A DNA stretch of 64,000 nucleotides from Rhipidocladum racemiflorum. Lineage: Eukaryota > Streptophyta > Magnoliopsida > Poales > Poaceae. A model generated the notes under the pieces. That model worked only from the letters and a program-made list of their open reading frames with translations, was not told the DNA's origin and did not search any database. The translations under genes and the position numbers were made by a program. Every line of letters starts with the position of its first letter. Position 1 is the first letter of the stretch. This document shows positions 1 through 11,176 of the stretch, piece by piece. The stretch is from NCBI GenBank assembly GCA_036346355.1, contig CM070577.1, positions 49,548,309 to 49,612,308 on the forward strand. The letters are read 5' to 3'.

Positions 1-205
1 TAGTGCCGCTCTAAAGTCGGCAGTACCGGCCTTGAGGGTCGGTAGTACCGGCTGCTACGAAACCTAAACGGGGACCTCTCTGGAAAATAACTACCAGCGT
101 TGCGGGAATGGTAGTGCCGGCCTAAGCCCGGCAGTACCGGCCACAAGGGTCGGTAGTCTGAGCTGGCGATCTGGACTTACCACGTCGGTAGTGCCGCCAC
201 AGTCG
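1..205. repeat. GGTAGTACCGG-type palindromic repeats in the LTR
   Basis: Short half-sites such as GGCAGTACCGGCC and GGTCGGTAGTACCGGC recur every 20-40 bases in alternating orientation. The same cluster is at 9790-10040 in the other LTR copy. See the separate observation on this motif. Confidence 0.8.
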
Positions 206-1342
206 GCGAATTTTCCAGAAAAAGGATTTTCGCACAAACGACTTCGGAATTTCGCGGCGATTGCACGGATGGGTTCTCGGAGATGACAAGGACCCATTTA
301 TGCAAACCACACGTGGTTCCGACCTCGTTTGGCCTAATTCCTAATCCGAGAAACTCTAAAGTCCTAATTCATGCTAAATTCTGACTTTCTCTCCGAATCG
401 AATTTCTAACTCGATTCTTTTCGCGAAACTCGGACTTTAACGACGTCGAATACATTCTAGTGTCCTTTTCCTAGCTTTTGGAACTAGGGTTCCAAGGTTT
501 AATTCCAAAAGCTACGAAAACGACATTTAACCAAATATATCCGATAAAAACGTATTTAGGGTTTCTGATCTCAGTTTTCGCACTAACGAGAACTCTAGCA
601 CCTAACCTAGGTTTAGAAACTCAGCTAACTAAAAGTTGAGCTCTACAACTAGGTTTTCTAGGGTTTCAACTAGGACAACAAGGAGTAAAGGAAATATGAA
701 CTAGAGGAGAGAACTCAGATCGCAGCAGAGTTGACTAGAACTCGATCCACTTACCACAGATTGCTGCTAGGGTTTGAGAACGGCGATCTCCTCCGTGGCT
801 TGCTTAACCTCGAGCTCAAGAACACCAGAGAGAGAGTTTTAGGGAGAGGAACAGCTTGAGAGAGGGAGAGAGAGCTCCATGGGAGAGAGAGCTAGAGAGG
901 GAGAGCTAGAGGGAGTGAAGTGAGGGAGAGGGAGTTGGCTGGGAGAGGAGGCTTAGATAGGAAGGCTCCAAGAGCTGAGGTGGCTGGGCAACGGGCAGCA
1001 GAGAGGGCTCTGCCCCCTGCCCGATCGCCTCGGCCGAAGACGGGCCAGGCCGGGCAGACTGCCGCCAGGCAGAAAAACCCCAAAAGACCCCGAAAAACTC
1101 CGAAACTCCAAAAACCCTTCCCGGAAACCTTTAGGATAGACTCTAGGATAGCTAAAGAAGGTTTGGAAACTACGGTTGCTCGGAAATTCTAACCACAACA
1201 CGAAACGAGATTTTGGAGCAAAAACCAAAACGAAACAGATAGAGCGACCAAATCCAAAAACAATTAACTCCAAATCAAATTCCAAATAACTCTCAAAGGA
1301 TAATTAACATTAAAAAGGCAAGTACAAACTCAGGATGTTACA
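1..1342 (-). mobile_element. 3' LTR of Tekay copy 1 (partial)
   Basis: Near-identical to 9827-11176 apart from small substitutions and indels. On the minus strand it starts TGTAACATCC at 1342, directly after a polypurine tract. The window edge cuts it, so only about 1.34 kb of an LTR of about 3.6 kb is seen. It holds no believable gene; the short Arg/Pro-rich frames near 900-1290 arise from base composition. Confidence 0.92.
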
Positions 1343-1356
1343 GCTCTGCCCCCCTT
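1343..1356 (-). other. Polypurine tract, Tekay copy 1
   Basis: Minus-strand AAGGGGGGCAGAGC lies immediately before the LTR start TGTAACATCC, the expected plus-strand priming site for reverse transcription. The second copy at 11177-11190 has AAGGGGGGTAGAGC. Confidence 0.85.
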
Positions 1357-1377
1357 ACAATAATCTCGTCCTCGTTA

Positions 1378-2904
1378 TTACAAGGATTTAGAAAAGAAAG
1401 ATGGAAACTCGGATTGAAGGCGATCTTCACGTTCCCAGGTTGCTTCCTCTTCAGTATGATTACTCCACTGAACTCGAAGCATCTTGATTACGTGATTACG
1501 AGTAAGTCGTTCAGCTTTGTCCAGAACGCGAATTGGATATTCACGGTATGTAAGATCTGGTTGAAGTTCAATTGCGTCCAGAGGAGTGAGTTCAGTAGGA
1601 ACTCGAAGACACTTCTTCAACTGAGAGACATGAAACACGTCATGCACATCCGCAAGTTGAGGTGGAAGCTCCAACTGATAAGCTGCTTCACCCTTCCTTG
1701 CAAGAATGCGATATGGACCGATGTATCTCGGCGCTAACTTTCCACGAACTTGGAATCGCTTCGTGCCACGTAACGGTGACACCTTAAGATAGACAAAATC
1801 GTCTACATTGAAGCTCAGATCACGGCGGCGATTATCAGCATAGCTCTTTTGTCTAGACTTAGCTTCTTTCAACCGATCGCGGATTAGCCTGACTTGCGTC
1901 TCAGCTTCCTGAATCACTGTGGGCCCAAAGAACTTTCTTTCACCGACTTTGGACCAGAAGAGAGGAGTTTGGCATTTTCTTCCATACAGTGCTTCAAACG
2001 GAGACATTTGAAGGCTTGTTTGATAACTATTATTATAGGAAAACTCAGCAAATGCTAAACACTTTTCCCACTTCGAGTTATACGAAAGAATACAAGCTCT
2101 GAGCATGTCTTCAAGGACTTGATTTGTTCTTTCAGTCTGTCCATCGGTCTGGGGATGGTAAGCTGTGCTGAAGAGCAGCTTGGTCCCTAGAAGTTCATGC
2201 AAATTTTTCCAGAACCGCGAAGTGAACTGGGGTCCACGGTCAGACACAATGGTTTTAGGAATTCCATGTAGTCGGACAATATGGTTCAGGTAGAGTTCTG
2301 CAAGTTTAGCTCCATTGTAGGTAACGCGTACCGGTATGAAATGAGCGACTTTGGTTAACCGGTCGATGATTACCCAAATAGAGTCATGGCCATTAGTTGA
2401 TTTTGGCAGGCCAGTGATGAAGTCCATTCCGACCTCATCCCATTTGCACTCCGGAACCTTCAAAGGTTGAAGCATTCCAGCTGGTCGTTGGTGCTCTGCT
2501 TTAACTCGCTGACACACGTCACAAATGGCGACGTACGCGGCGATATCTCTTTTCATACCAGGCCACCAAAACTTCTTTCGAATATCTTGGTACATTTTAG
2601 TGCTTCCAGGGTGGATTGACAACAGAGTCTCATGAGCTTCCTTCAAGATCAATTCTTTGATCTCCTGATCATTCGGGACATAAATTTGATATCCACGCAT
2701 GATCAGACCATCAACTCGTTCTGAAAACTCCGATGACGCGCTTTCTTTCAAGTTGCGCTTGATCTCAGCTACTCCTTCATCTTTCAATTGAGCAGCCTGA
2801 ATTTGGGATTCAAGGGTAGGTTGTAGGGTTAATGTAGCCACAAATCCTTCCCCTACCATCTCCAAGTTGAGTTTACGAAACTCCTCCAGTAACTGGGTTG
2901 ACAA
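1378..2904 (-). pseudogene. Integrase with chromodomain, 3' part of gypsy pol
   Basis: This 508-residue open stretch is the end of the polyprotein. A His-His-Cys-Cys zinc-binding segment is seen (H91, H98, C128, C131). The catalytic core has D161 in MDFITG, D222 in SDRGPQF and E258 in DGQTERT, giving the DD(35)E spacing of retroviral-type integrases, which insert the cDNA into the genome. After it come the SRQKSYAD-NRRRDL and YIGPYRIL segments typical of plant gypsy integrases, and a chromodomain-like end near residues 440-495 (YPIRVLD, then WSNHTEEEATWE) that in this clade is thought to guide integration to particular chromatin. The integrase itself looks complete. It is called a pseudogene because the polyprotein upstream is broken: this frame differs from the RT/RNase H frame at 2853-3818. 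The first codons of the stretch do not mark a true start. Confidence 0.9.
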
Positions 2905-3818
2905 ACACCCGACAAGGTATTACTAGTGTGTAGCTTGCGACTAAGGGCATCAGCTACCACATTAGCTTTTCCCGGATGATAATGAATTCCCAAATCGTAG
3001 TCTTTGATTAGCTCCAACCAACGGCGCTGTCTCAAGTTTAGATCTGGTTGGGTGAAAAAGTATTTCAGACTCTTATGATCAGTAAATATCTCAACTCGGT
3101 TTTCGATGAGATAATGTCGCCATAACTTAAGAGCATGAATTACGACAGCCAATTCTAGACCATGAGTCGGATAATTGGCTTCATGAGGTTTCAGTTGGCG
3201 TGAAGCATACGCCACGACTTTTCCTTCTTGCATCAGCACACAACCAAGACCCTGTCGCGAAGCATCACAGAATACGTCAAAGTTTTTGTGCACATCAGGC
3301 AAGACAAGAATTGGAGCTGTTGTAAGCCTTCGCTTCAGCTCTAGGAAACTAACTTCACAAGCTGACGTCCACTCAAACTTCTCCTTCTTGAGCAACTCAG
3401 TCATCGGCTCGGAAATTTTGGAAAAGTTTTCAATGAATCGCCGAAAGTATCCGGCTAACCCAAGAAAACTTCGGACTTCGGGAACAGTTCGTGGCTGTTC
3501 CCAGGCAAGTACATCCTTCACCTTGCTGGGATCAACAGCAACACCTCCTTCCGAGAGAACGTGGCCTAAGAAGGCAACTTCCTTGAGCCAGAACTCACAT
3601 TTGCTGAACTTGGCATACAGCTGATGTTCACGCAATTTATCAAGCACTAAATGCAGATGGAATTCATGCTCCTGCTCACTCCGAGAATAGATAAGAATGT
3701 CATCAATGAACACCACCGCAAATTTATCTAGGTATTCCATGAATACCTTATTCATGAGATTCATGAATGTGGCTGGTGCATTGGTGAGTCCAAAAGAAAC
3801 TACTGTATACTCGTACAA
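2853..3818 (-). pseudogene. Reverse transcriptase (C-terminal part) and RNase H
   Basis: Begins inside RT (YEYTVVSFGLTNAPATF) and contains the catalytic FIDD box (residues 37-40, within VVFIDDILIYS). It then runs through the RT connection (FLGLAGYFRRFI) into RNase H, with VFCDASRQGLGCVL, YASRQLKPHE and TDHKSLKYFF, and ends near the linker ADALSRK. Together these copy RNA into DNA and remove the RNA template. It is separated from the upstream RT part (3861-4727) by an in-frame stop at 3861-3863, and it overlaps the integrase frame at 2853-2904 in a different phase, so at least two lesions split the original polyprotein. Sequence features are otherwise well conserved, which suggests a fairly recent loss. 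Confidence 0.9.
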
Positions 3819-3860
3819 ACCATATCGAGTAGTAAACGCAGTCTTCTGGATATCTTCCGG

Positions 3861-4727
3861 TCAAATTTTGAGTTGAAAGTACCCCAGTCTCAAGTCAATC
3901 TTAGAAAAGACTCGAGCTCCACTTAATTGATCAAACAAATCATCAATCCGAGGAAGAGGATACTTATTTTTGATAGTGACTTCGTTTAAGGATCGATAGT
4001 CCACGCACATGCGAAAACTACCATCTTTCTTCTTGACGAAGAGCATTGGGCTACCCCATGGAGACGAACTAGGGCGAACAAAACCCTTAGCTAATTGCTC
4101 CTTGAGTTGCTTCTTCAACTCTAACAACTCATCAGAAGGCATCCGATACGGACGTTTGGACAATGGTGCTGTTCCTGGCAGCAAGTCAATAAAAAACTCC
4201 ATATCCCGATCTGGGGGCAATCCCGGTAATTCTTCAGGAAATACATCAGGATACTCATAGACCACTGGTACTTGACTTAATTCTGGCACAGAAAGCGAAT
4301 GGAAAGAAGCCTTAAGCACATTTGATCGTCTGGAGTAATACTTAGTCTGGATTCCATCCGAATTCATCAGAGAAATGGAACGATTTGCACAATCAATATG
4401 TCCTTGATTTTGAGATAACCAATCCATCCCAAGGATAACATTGAGTCCAGGGGTATCAATCTGAATCAGATCTCCCAAAAATAGAACTTCATTGATCACT
4501 ATGGGTACTCTAAGACATATGCGCTCAGCTCGCATAACTGAACCAGGAGAATAGACTAACATTGGATCACGCAATTTGTTAGTCTCAACCTTATGTTTCA
4601 AAACAAACCTTGAAGAAATGAAAGAATGCGAAGCGCCCGAATCAAATAAAACCAAAGTGGGTACTGAGTGTATGAGAAACATACCAACTACCACATCTGG
4701 AGCATTACTGGCCTCCTCTGCGGTCAC
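3861..4727 (-). pseudogene. Aspartic protease and N-terminal reverse transcriptase
   Basis: The first third holds a retropepsin-type protease with the active-site triad in VLFDSGASHSF (Asp29) and a downstream ILGMDWL motif. It would cut the polyprotein into working parts. The second half is the RT start: YRMPSDELLELKKQL, the fingers region SPWGSPMLFVKKKDG, FRMCVDYRSLN, and YPLPRIDDLFDQL leading to SKIDLRLGY. The frame stops at 3861 inside RT just after the GYFQLKI motif and the same phase resumes at 3818, so this is a point stop, not a frame change. Relative to gag (4805-6046) it lies in another frame. Confidence 0.9.
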
Positions 4728-4804
4728 TAGGTTAAGTCAACCACGGGCTTGACTCGGGGCTACTTTTTGGCTAGAACGCCCTCCTAGGTGTCCACCACCC
4801 CCGG

Positions 4805-6046
4805 TTACAGAACCTTGCTGGCGAATCGGACCGCTTGGAACTTGAGGTCGAGCAGCGGGACGCTTGCTCGAGAAACTTGAGAGATATGTCCCTTCTCACC
4901 GCAAGCATAGCAGGTGAGCGCGGCCATCCTGTCCTGCCCTCCACGAATCTGTCCTCCGCGGCCAGAAGGTTGAGCCGTAGACATAACATGTTGGGGAAAG
5001 TTCCTTTGAGATCGTGGAGGCGGCGATGCTACGGACTGAGCACTAACAGTTTGCCCAGAACGCGGTCTCGAAGTACCGGCACTGACAGATTTCCGAGCCA
5101 TCCACTTACGCTTCCGACTCTCCAAAACTGCCTTGCCGCTGTCCTCAACACAAATTGCCTTGTCCACAAGCACTTGCATATTGGGGATGTCAAGTGGTGC
5201 GAGCGAATGACGAATCTCCTCGTTGAGATGTTGACGAAACAAGGAGACTTTTCGGGCTTCACTCGGGACCTCATCTGCTACATATCGAACCAGATAATTG
5301 AACTTATGCAGATAGTCCATCACTGACAAAGACCCCTAACGAAGATCATAGAACTCTTGTTTCGTTATCTCCATCAGACTAGCAGGAATGTGCACTGCAC
5401 GAAAGGCTCCTTTAAATTCCTCCCAAGTCATGACCTGACTAGGTGGACGAATTGCCTTAACACTACCCCACCAGGCTACTGCTGCGCCTTGGAGATAGTG
5501 AGCAGCATACTGAACCTTCTCCTCATCAGTACACCTCACGAGGTCAAGTTTATCTTCAACATCGCGAAGCCAATCGTCTGCATCCAGAGGATCGGTCGCA
5601 GATGAGAAGTTTGGCGGGCGAGTTCGCTGGAACTCAGCCAACCTCGATTGGGGCTGCATTGCTGCCAAACCACCATAAGCAGCGGCACCAAGGTTCTCGG
5701 AATTCTGCACCAACCGTTCCAACAAACGGGTCTGCATAACAAGAACTTGGGCCATTGACGGAGGTGGAGGTAACTCTTCACTTTGGGCATCGTGACGACT
5801 AAGCGATGCCTCCCGATTACCTACTGGCTCATTAGAGTGATGAGATCCTTGGCTACGGGATCTAGCCAAAGGTGGATCTTGACGCTCTGGATTCGGTATT
5901 GCCACAGCTGGTTCTTGGCTATTTTGAGCAACACCCCGGGCCATCACCGAACGATCAACACGTTTCTTCGGTGGCATCCTGTTGACACAAAGACTTAGAG
6001 ACAAGTACCACAAGAGCCCATCGAAGAACGCGGGGATTTTGAACAA
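4805..6046 (-). pseudogene. Gypsy gag (capsid and nucleocapsid), split by one stop
   Basis: Two open stretches in one frame (5336-6046 and 4805-5329) are separated by a single stop at about 5333. The ATG at about 5974-5976 starts a basic MPPKKR segment used by this clade. The capsid region includes RTRPPNFSSATDPLDADDWL and AAHYLQGAAVAWWGSV, then MSVMDYLHKFNYLVRYVADE and VSLFRQHLNEEIRHSL. A zinc knuckle begins CYACGEKGHIS, but the last Cys is lost because the frame shifts near 4860, close to the gag/protease join. Gag forms the particle that packages RNA. Downstream in the same direction is the protease. The stop and the shift make it non-functional as read. Confidence 0.88.
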
Positions 6047-6356
6047 TAATTGCGAAACTCAAGCACAATCCATCACATAGCAATACAAAATTTAAAGTAT
6101 GCATCGCAGTGAAAGGATTGCAGGGCGATAGATTTACAGATGATAACTTAGCACGTCTCTTCGCGCTACAGGGGGTTATTTACAACACCACCAACATCAA
6201 CTACCACCAGTTCCACGGGAGTAATTACAACAAAAGGTTTCTTCCGCCAGCTCGTAATTACAACAAAAGTGAGCTATAGATCCTACTACCTATTAGGATA
6301 GGGATCTAATCCTAAACACGACCACTGCTCACAGCAGGGACATCTGAGGTGCAGGG
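6047..6356 (-). other. Spacer between upstream ORF and gag
   Basis: No convincing gene is seen. It separates the extra ORF from gag and would be part of the untranslated or polycistronic leader of the element. Confidence 0.6.
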
Positions 6357-7117
6357 CTACTGAGAAGCGATTGACTCTGCAGGAAACATCAATTCGTACT
6401 CGCGTCCACCAAACAGCAGGTTACGTCCTGGCATGGCAGTCGCAGAAGCACTAGGGCGCACAGCAGAAACACGGCGACGGCTGCTACCACGAACAGACAT
6501 CCTGGCACTGCGAGAGACCCAACGATAAGATCCATAAGGACGGGGTAACTCCTCAGCAGGCTCGAGATCATCATTCTCCCCATAGATCATCCCAGTAGAA
6601 AAGAAACCATAGCTAACCAAGGGCGCCATGTTACTCTCTAACTCAGAGATACGGCGTCGAGCAAGCAACAGTTCTTCACGGAGACGAAGCAGATAAGGAT
6701 CAAGGGACCTCACTAACTTGATCGCCAAATCTGCACAGGATCCGACAGTGGATAATCTGGCACATACAGGTTCTCTTGGCTGTCCGGCTCACGAGAGGGA
6801 CAAACAGGATACAACTGAGCCATTTCTGGTACATCAAAGCGAAGCCTCAGAATTGCAATATATGCTCCATCGAGTAGAGCTGCAAGAGGACTTGGCGCTG
6901 TACCATGATACTGACGGGTTTGCTCTCCTGCGTGGCGTCCGCGAATGGATACTTCAGCCACAAACAGGGAGGAAGCGGGACTAAGTCCAGCACGTGAGAT
7001 TAAGTACCCTGGCAGCTCAGGAAAGCCAGCACGCTGCATCATCTCCCAGAGGGTAGCCTGAACTGAGCCCTCTAGAATTGCAGACGTGAAATAGTAGGGT
7101 TCCCAACGTCCAGACAT
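6357..7117 (-). pseudogene. Extra ORF upstream of gag, unknown function, probably frameshifted
   Basis: Two overlapping minus-strand frames (6713-7117, starting MSGRWEPYYF, and 6357-6728) lie between the primer site and gag. The second starts without an ATG and continues naturally from the first if a one-base shift near 6725-6735 is assumed, giving one protein of about 250 residues. The first part has a compact mixed fold signature (LWEMMQRAGFPELPGYLI, then a HGTAPSPLAALLDGAYIAI segment). The second begins with a leucine/arginine-rich helix (YLLRLREELLLARRRISELE) likely to form a coiled coil, and ends in an Arg/Ser-rich basic region. I do not recognise the family. Additional ORFs before gag are known in some plant gypsy elements. 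A host-gene origin is possible but unsupported. Confidence 0.55.
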
Positions 7118-7553
7118 CTAAGATTAAGAAGGGAAACAGATTAGTGACATCCTCAACAAACGGAAATTCGAAATAAACAGAAATTAAATAAACAAAAAGA
7201 AAATAAACCAACAGCGGACCGACAAAAGAAACTCACAATTTTAAGCCTTAACCTTATCATTACTCAATTCTTAACTATCTTTTGAAGTGGATAAGCTTCC
7301 CAAATACTTCTAACTTAAATTTCGAATAGGATCAGGAAACTAGATCAAATCGAATACCCCATTTGCTTTTGCCCTGGAAATCTGACTTTGAAAGCCGAGG
7401 TAAGAGGAAAATTTCGTTTGAAGCTCAAAACCAGAAGAGATGCTACAGAAAAGAAAAGATCAGCATTCTATGTTTTCACAATTAAGGAGTGCATAATCAA
7501 AATAACTTTTAGGGGAAAAGACTCTTCCTTAATCCTATCAATTACTAACCTTT
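7118..7553 (-). other. 5' leader of Tekay copy 1
   Basis: AT-rich untranslated leader between the primer binding site and the first ORF. A plus-strand frame across 7388-7774 runs through the PBS into the LTR and is chance. Confidence 0.6.
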
Positions 7554-7565
7554 GCTCTGATACCA
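7554..7565 (-). other. Primer binding site (tRNA-iMet type)
   Basis: Minus strand reads TGGTATCAGAGC, the complement of the 3' end of plant initiator tRNA-Met, five bases after the LTR end (…CCCACA). Confidence 0.92.
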
Positions 7566-7570
7566 CTCCT

Positions 7571-10500
7571 TGTGGGGGCTCCTGTCCTGGTACAGTGATA
7601 CTCCATTACTGTTGCGTGGGCCTGGTTAATCATGCAACCAGTAACGTAACGATCACGGCATCACGACAGACTCAGATTGAAACCACTTGGTCAGCACGTT
7701 ACTCGAGTAATGAGGTCACATGCCAGCCAATTGGATCCAATTTGAGCTTCCCGCAACCATGTGATAACCACTAGTCCCTGGATCAGTAGGCTAGTGTCAC
7801 ATGTTGAGAAGGTAGAGTCTCATCCAAACGAACGCAGTACAAGGGCAGAGGTAATATATTACAATGGTAGATAATAATATTACAACTTGTTCCTGTTTAC
7901 AAAATGCCGATTGGCTTAAAGTAAACTGAAGAGAAAAACATCAGAGAAACAAAAGTAAAGCGGCCGCGGTGTGCCTCCATTCCCTCAGGCAACCGACGAG
8001 CAACTAGCTCCGCTAGCTGTCAAACGCACCACCCGCGTCTGGGTCACTGAACTCCTGGTCACCTTCTTCCTCACCTGCATCTTCTGCTCCTCACGCAAAT
8101 TTTCAGAGCAAACGGTGAGTACACGTATGTACTCGTAAGACTTTATTGTTTGCAAGTATAATAATAATGCAGGCTAAACAATGAAGATGGTTACTATTCT
8201 AGTTTAGATTTGCATGAAGCTGAAGTTATTTGTGATAGAATAGTAGATTGGAATACTGCACAATTTATGAAACATTTAGTAAATGAGAGTACAGCAATAC
8301 ATAATGTAATTGTACATTTCATTCAACATCCAAATTCCTCCATAACCAACACCACCATCACATGGCAACAGGAATCATTTCCTTCAACATAACCAACACC
8401 ATCATCACATGGCAACAGGAATCACCACCAGCATGATCAAATCACCAAACCAACCGATCTCTGAGTCCGACGACTCAACATTTGCATGATACAGCCCAAC
8501 ATTTACAAAATCTACCGATTTCAAATCCTTTTCAGAAATCAAAACCAAAATACTATACTTGACAATAAATACCCAAGATGCTCGTGACCGTGAGCACGGC
8601 TAATCGATTAGTTTGTTTAATCGCTACAGAGAATGCACACCTTACCCACACGACACGCTCTAGCAATCATGTCAACCATGCCACGCGATACATACCGTAT
8701 CCGTTTTACTAGATTGTGACGAAACTCTTCCAATTGTCGGCATCTAGTCTTGCGTCAGCCCCGGCGATGTGCGCTCTTCGCTTTGGGTGGGGGCTCCACA
8801 CACCCACACAGAGCACCCCCGGGCCAGGTGAGAGTACCCCCCAATTAAGGTGTTTGGGTACCTTAAACTCCAAACCTGATTCACCCACACGGATCCAACG
8901 ATGGCTAACAGCCCATCGTGCCCTTTACCCTCAGCAAAGCATCCACCGTTGTTTCACGAAAGTCTCCAACACCAACGCGCGGTGAGGGAGTATTCTAAGC
9001 AACACCAGCACGTCGGTATTGCCCAACTACTTCGACCTACCACGGTGCAAGATCAAATTCCAACTCCTGTACTGGGTTTAGGCTATCCCATACTAGCACA
9101 TCTGGTTGTACGAAAGGACTTGGTTAAAAACGTCAAGTTCAGTCCTTAGGATTGCACAGACGAGACCTCCCATCATCCGTCCGGCATAAATCACCGTACA
9201 CCTTTCCTTTTTCATCTTTTACCAACATAGCCTTTGTTTTTCCAAAATCACCATTTCTGAAATCCTAATAACGTATCGAAAATCTTTGATTGACTGAGTC
9301 CACCGATCATTATTCAATCAGTCTAAAGCTGGGCTAAGCGTATGCAACTATTAGACTTATAACCCCTGACGACTCTTATTATAGCATCTATCATTAAACT
9401 AGGGTTATTCAAGGATTTTAGGGTAGCAACGAGATTAAGATAAGCCATCCAATCCTTAGGGTAACTACCTATTCCCACCATTTAAATACTTGTAATAATC
9501 ATATGCATGCGTAATCATTTTGCAAAATATCAAATACTTTTGCAATTATAGGAGCAATATGTTCAAAGGGGGTGCTTGCCTGCTTGCTCTGGGTTTTGCG
9601 TGTCCTCTGGGTCGAAGTCCGGATCCTCGCCTACTGCTCCTGAGGCATCGACGTCTAAACGAAAGCGCAACAAAAGAAATAACGAGGAAACGATTAAGAT
9701 CCAACGAGAATAAAGCAAAAAGCTCAAAGAAGCGGACAACAACCAATAAGCGAATACGAGAGAGAAAACGAAAACGAAAACTAAAACTAGAACCGGAGAC
9801 CGGCAGTACCGGTGTACAAACCCCGGTAGTGCCGCTCTAAAGTTGGCAGTACCGGCCTTGAGGGTCGGTAGTACCGGCGGCTACGAAACCTAAACGGCGA
9901 CCTCTCTGGAAAATAACTACCGGCGTTGCGGGAACGGTAGTGCCGGCCTAAGCCTGGCAGTACCGGCCACAAGGGTCGGTAGTGCCGGCCTGAGCGGCAG
10001 TACCGGACTTACCACGTCGGTAGTGCCGGCCACAGGTCGACAGAATTTTCCAGAAAAAGGATTTTCGCACAAACGACTTCGGAATTTCGCGGCGATTGCA
10101 CGGATGGGTTCTCGGAGATGACAAGGACCCATTTATGCAAACCGCACGTGGTTCTGACCTCGTTTGGCCTAATTCCTAATCCGAGAAACTCTAAAGTCCT
10201 AATTCATGCTAAATTCCGACTTTCTCCCCGAATCGAATTTCTAACTCGATTCTTTTCGCGAAACTCGGACTTTAACGACGTCGAATACATTCTAGTGTCC
10301 TTTTCCTAGCTTTTGGAACTAGGGTTCCAAGGTTTAATTCCAAAAGCTACGAAAACGACATTTAACCAAATATATCCGATAAAAACGTATTTAGGGTTTC
10401 TGATCTCAGTTTTCGCACTAACGAGAACTCTAGCACCTAACCTAGGTTTAGAAACTCAGCTAACTAAAAGTTGAGCTCTACAACTAGGTTTTCTAGGGTT

Positions 10501-11176
10501 TCAACTAGGACAACAAGGAGTAAAGGAAACATGAACTAGAGGAGAGAACTCAGATCGCAGCAGAGTTGACTAGAACTCGATCCACTTACCACAGATTGCT
10601 GCTAGGGTTTGAGAACGGCGATCTCCTCCGTGGCTTGCTTAACCTCGAGCTCAAGAACACCAGAGAGAGAGTTTTAGGGAGAGGAACAGCTTGAGAGAGG
10701 GAGAGAGAGCTCCATGGGAGAGAGAGCTAGAGAGGGAGAGCTAGAGGGAGTGAAGTGAGGGAGAGGGAGTTGGCTGGGAGAGGAGGCTTAGATAGGAAGG
10801 CTCCAAGAGCTGAGGTGGCTGGGCAACGGGCAGCAGAGAGGGCTCTGCCCCCTGCCCGGTCGCCTCGGTGGAAGACGGCCAGGGCCGGCAGATCGCCGCC
10901 AGGCGAAAAAACCCCAAAAGACCCCGAAAAACTCCGAAACTCCAAAAACCCTTCCCGGAAACCTTTAGGATAGACTCTAGGATAGCTAAAGAAGGTTTGG
11001 AAACTACGGTTGCTCAGAAATTCTAACCGCAACACGAAACGAGATTTTGGAGCAAAAACCAAAACGAAACAGATAGAGCGACCAAATCCAAAAACAATTA
11101 ACTCCAAATCAAATTCCAAATAACTCTCAAAGGATATTTAACATTAAAAAGGCAAGTACAAACTCAGGATGTTACA
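7571..11176 (-). mobile_element. Shared 5' LTR of Tekay copy 1 (3.6 kb)
   Basis: Starts TGTAACATCC (minus, 11176) and ends …CCCCCACA (7571), so it has TG…CA ends, with the PBS five bases further on. Its first 1.35 kb matches the 3' LTR at 1-1342. The rest (7571-9826) is seen only here. No gene is supported inside. Because a pol 3' end with its own polypurine tract abuts its start at 11177, the same LTR acts as the 3' LTR of an upstream copy. Confidence 0.88.
9790..10040. repeat. GGTAGTACCGG-type palindromic cluster
   Basis: About nine half-sites of the form GGCAGTACCGG or CGGTAGTGCCGGCC in both orientations over 250 bases of the LTR, capable of forming several hairpins. Matches the cluster at 1-205. 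Confidence 0.8.

Larger units (their letters stand above)
1..11176 (-). mobile_element. Tekay/Del-type Ty3/gypsy chromovirus, copy 1
   Basis: On the minus strand the order is 5' LTR (11176 to 7571), primer binding site, an extra upstream ORF, gag, protease, RT, RNase H, integrase with chromodomain, polypurine tract, and 3' LTR (1342 down past the left window edge). The domain order and the chromodomain-like pol end place it with the Tekay/Del chromoviruses, which commonly have long LTRs. At least one in-frame stop in gag, one in RT and frame changes at the gag/PR and RNase H/IN joins make it non-functional as read. The 5' flank is not host DNA but a second pol 3' end (11177-11839), so the 5' LTR is shared with another copy. 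The far end of the 3' LTR lies outside the window. Confidence 0.9.

Noticed and set aside
892..1285. Arg/Gly-rich frames in the Tekay LTR (also 10727-11119)
   Set aside because: Overlapping frames on both strands in a GC-rich GA-repeat part of the LTR; no domain.
7388..7774. Plus-strand 128-residue frame
   Set aside because: Runs across the PBS and the LTR end of a minus-strand element; no domain and no start context.
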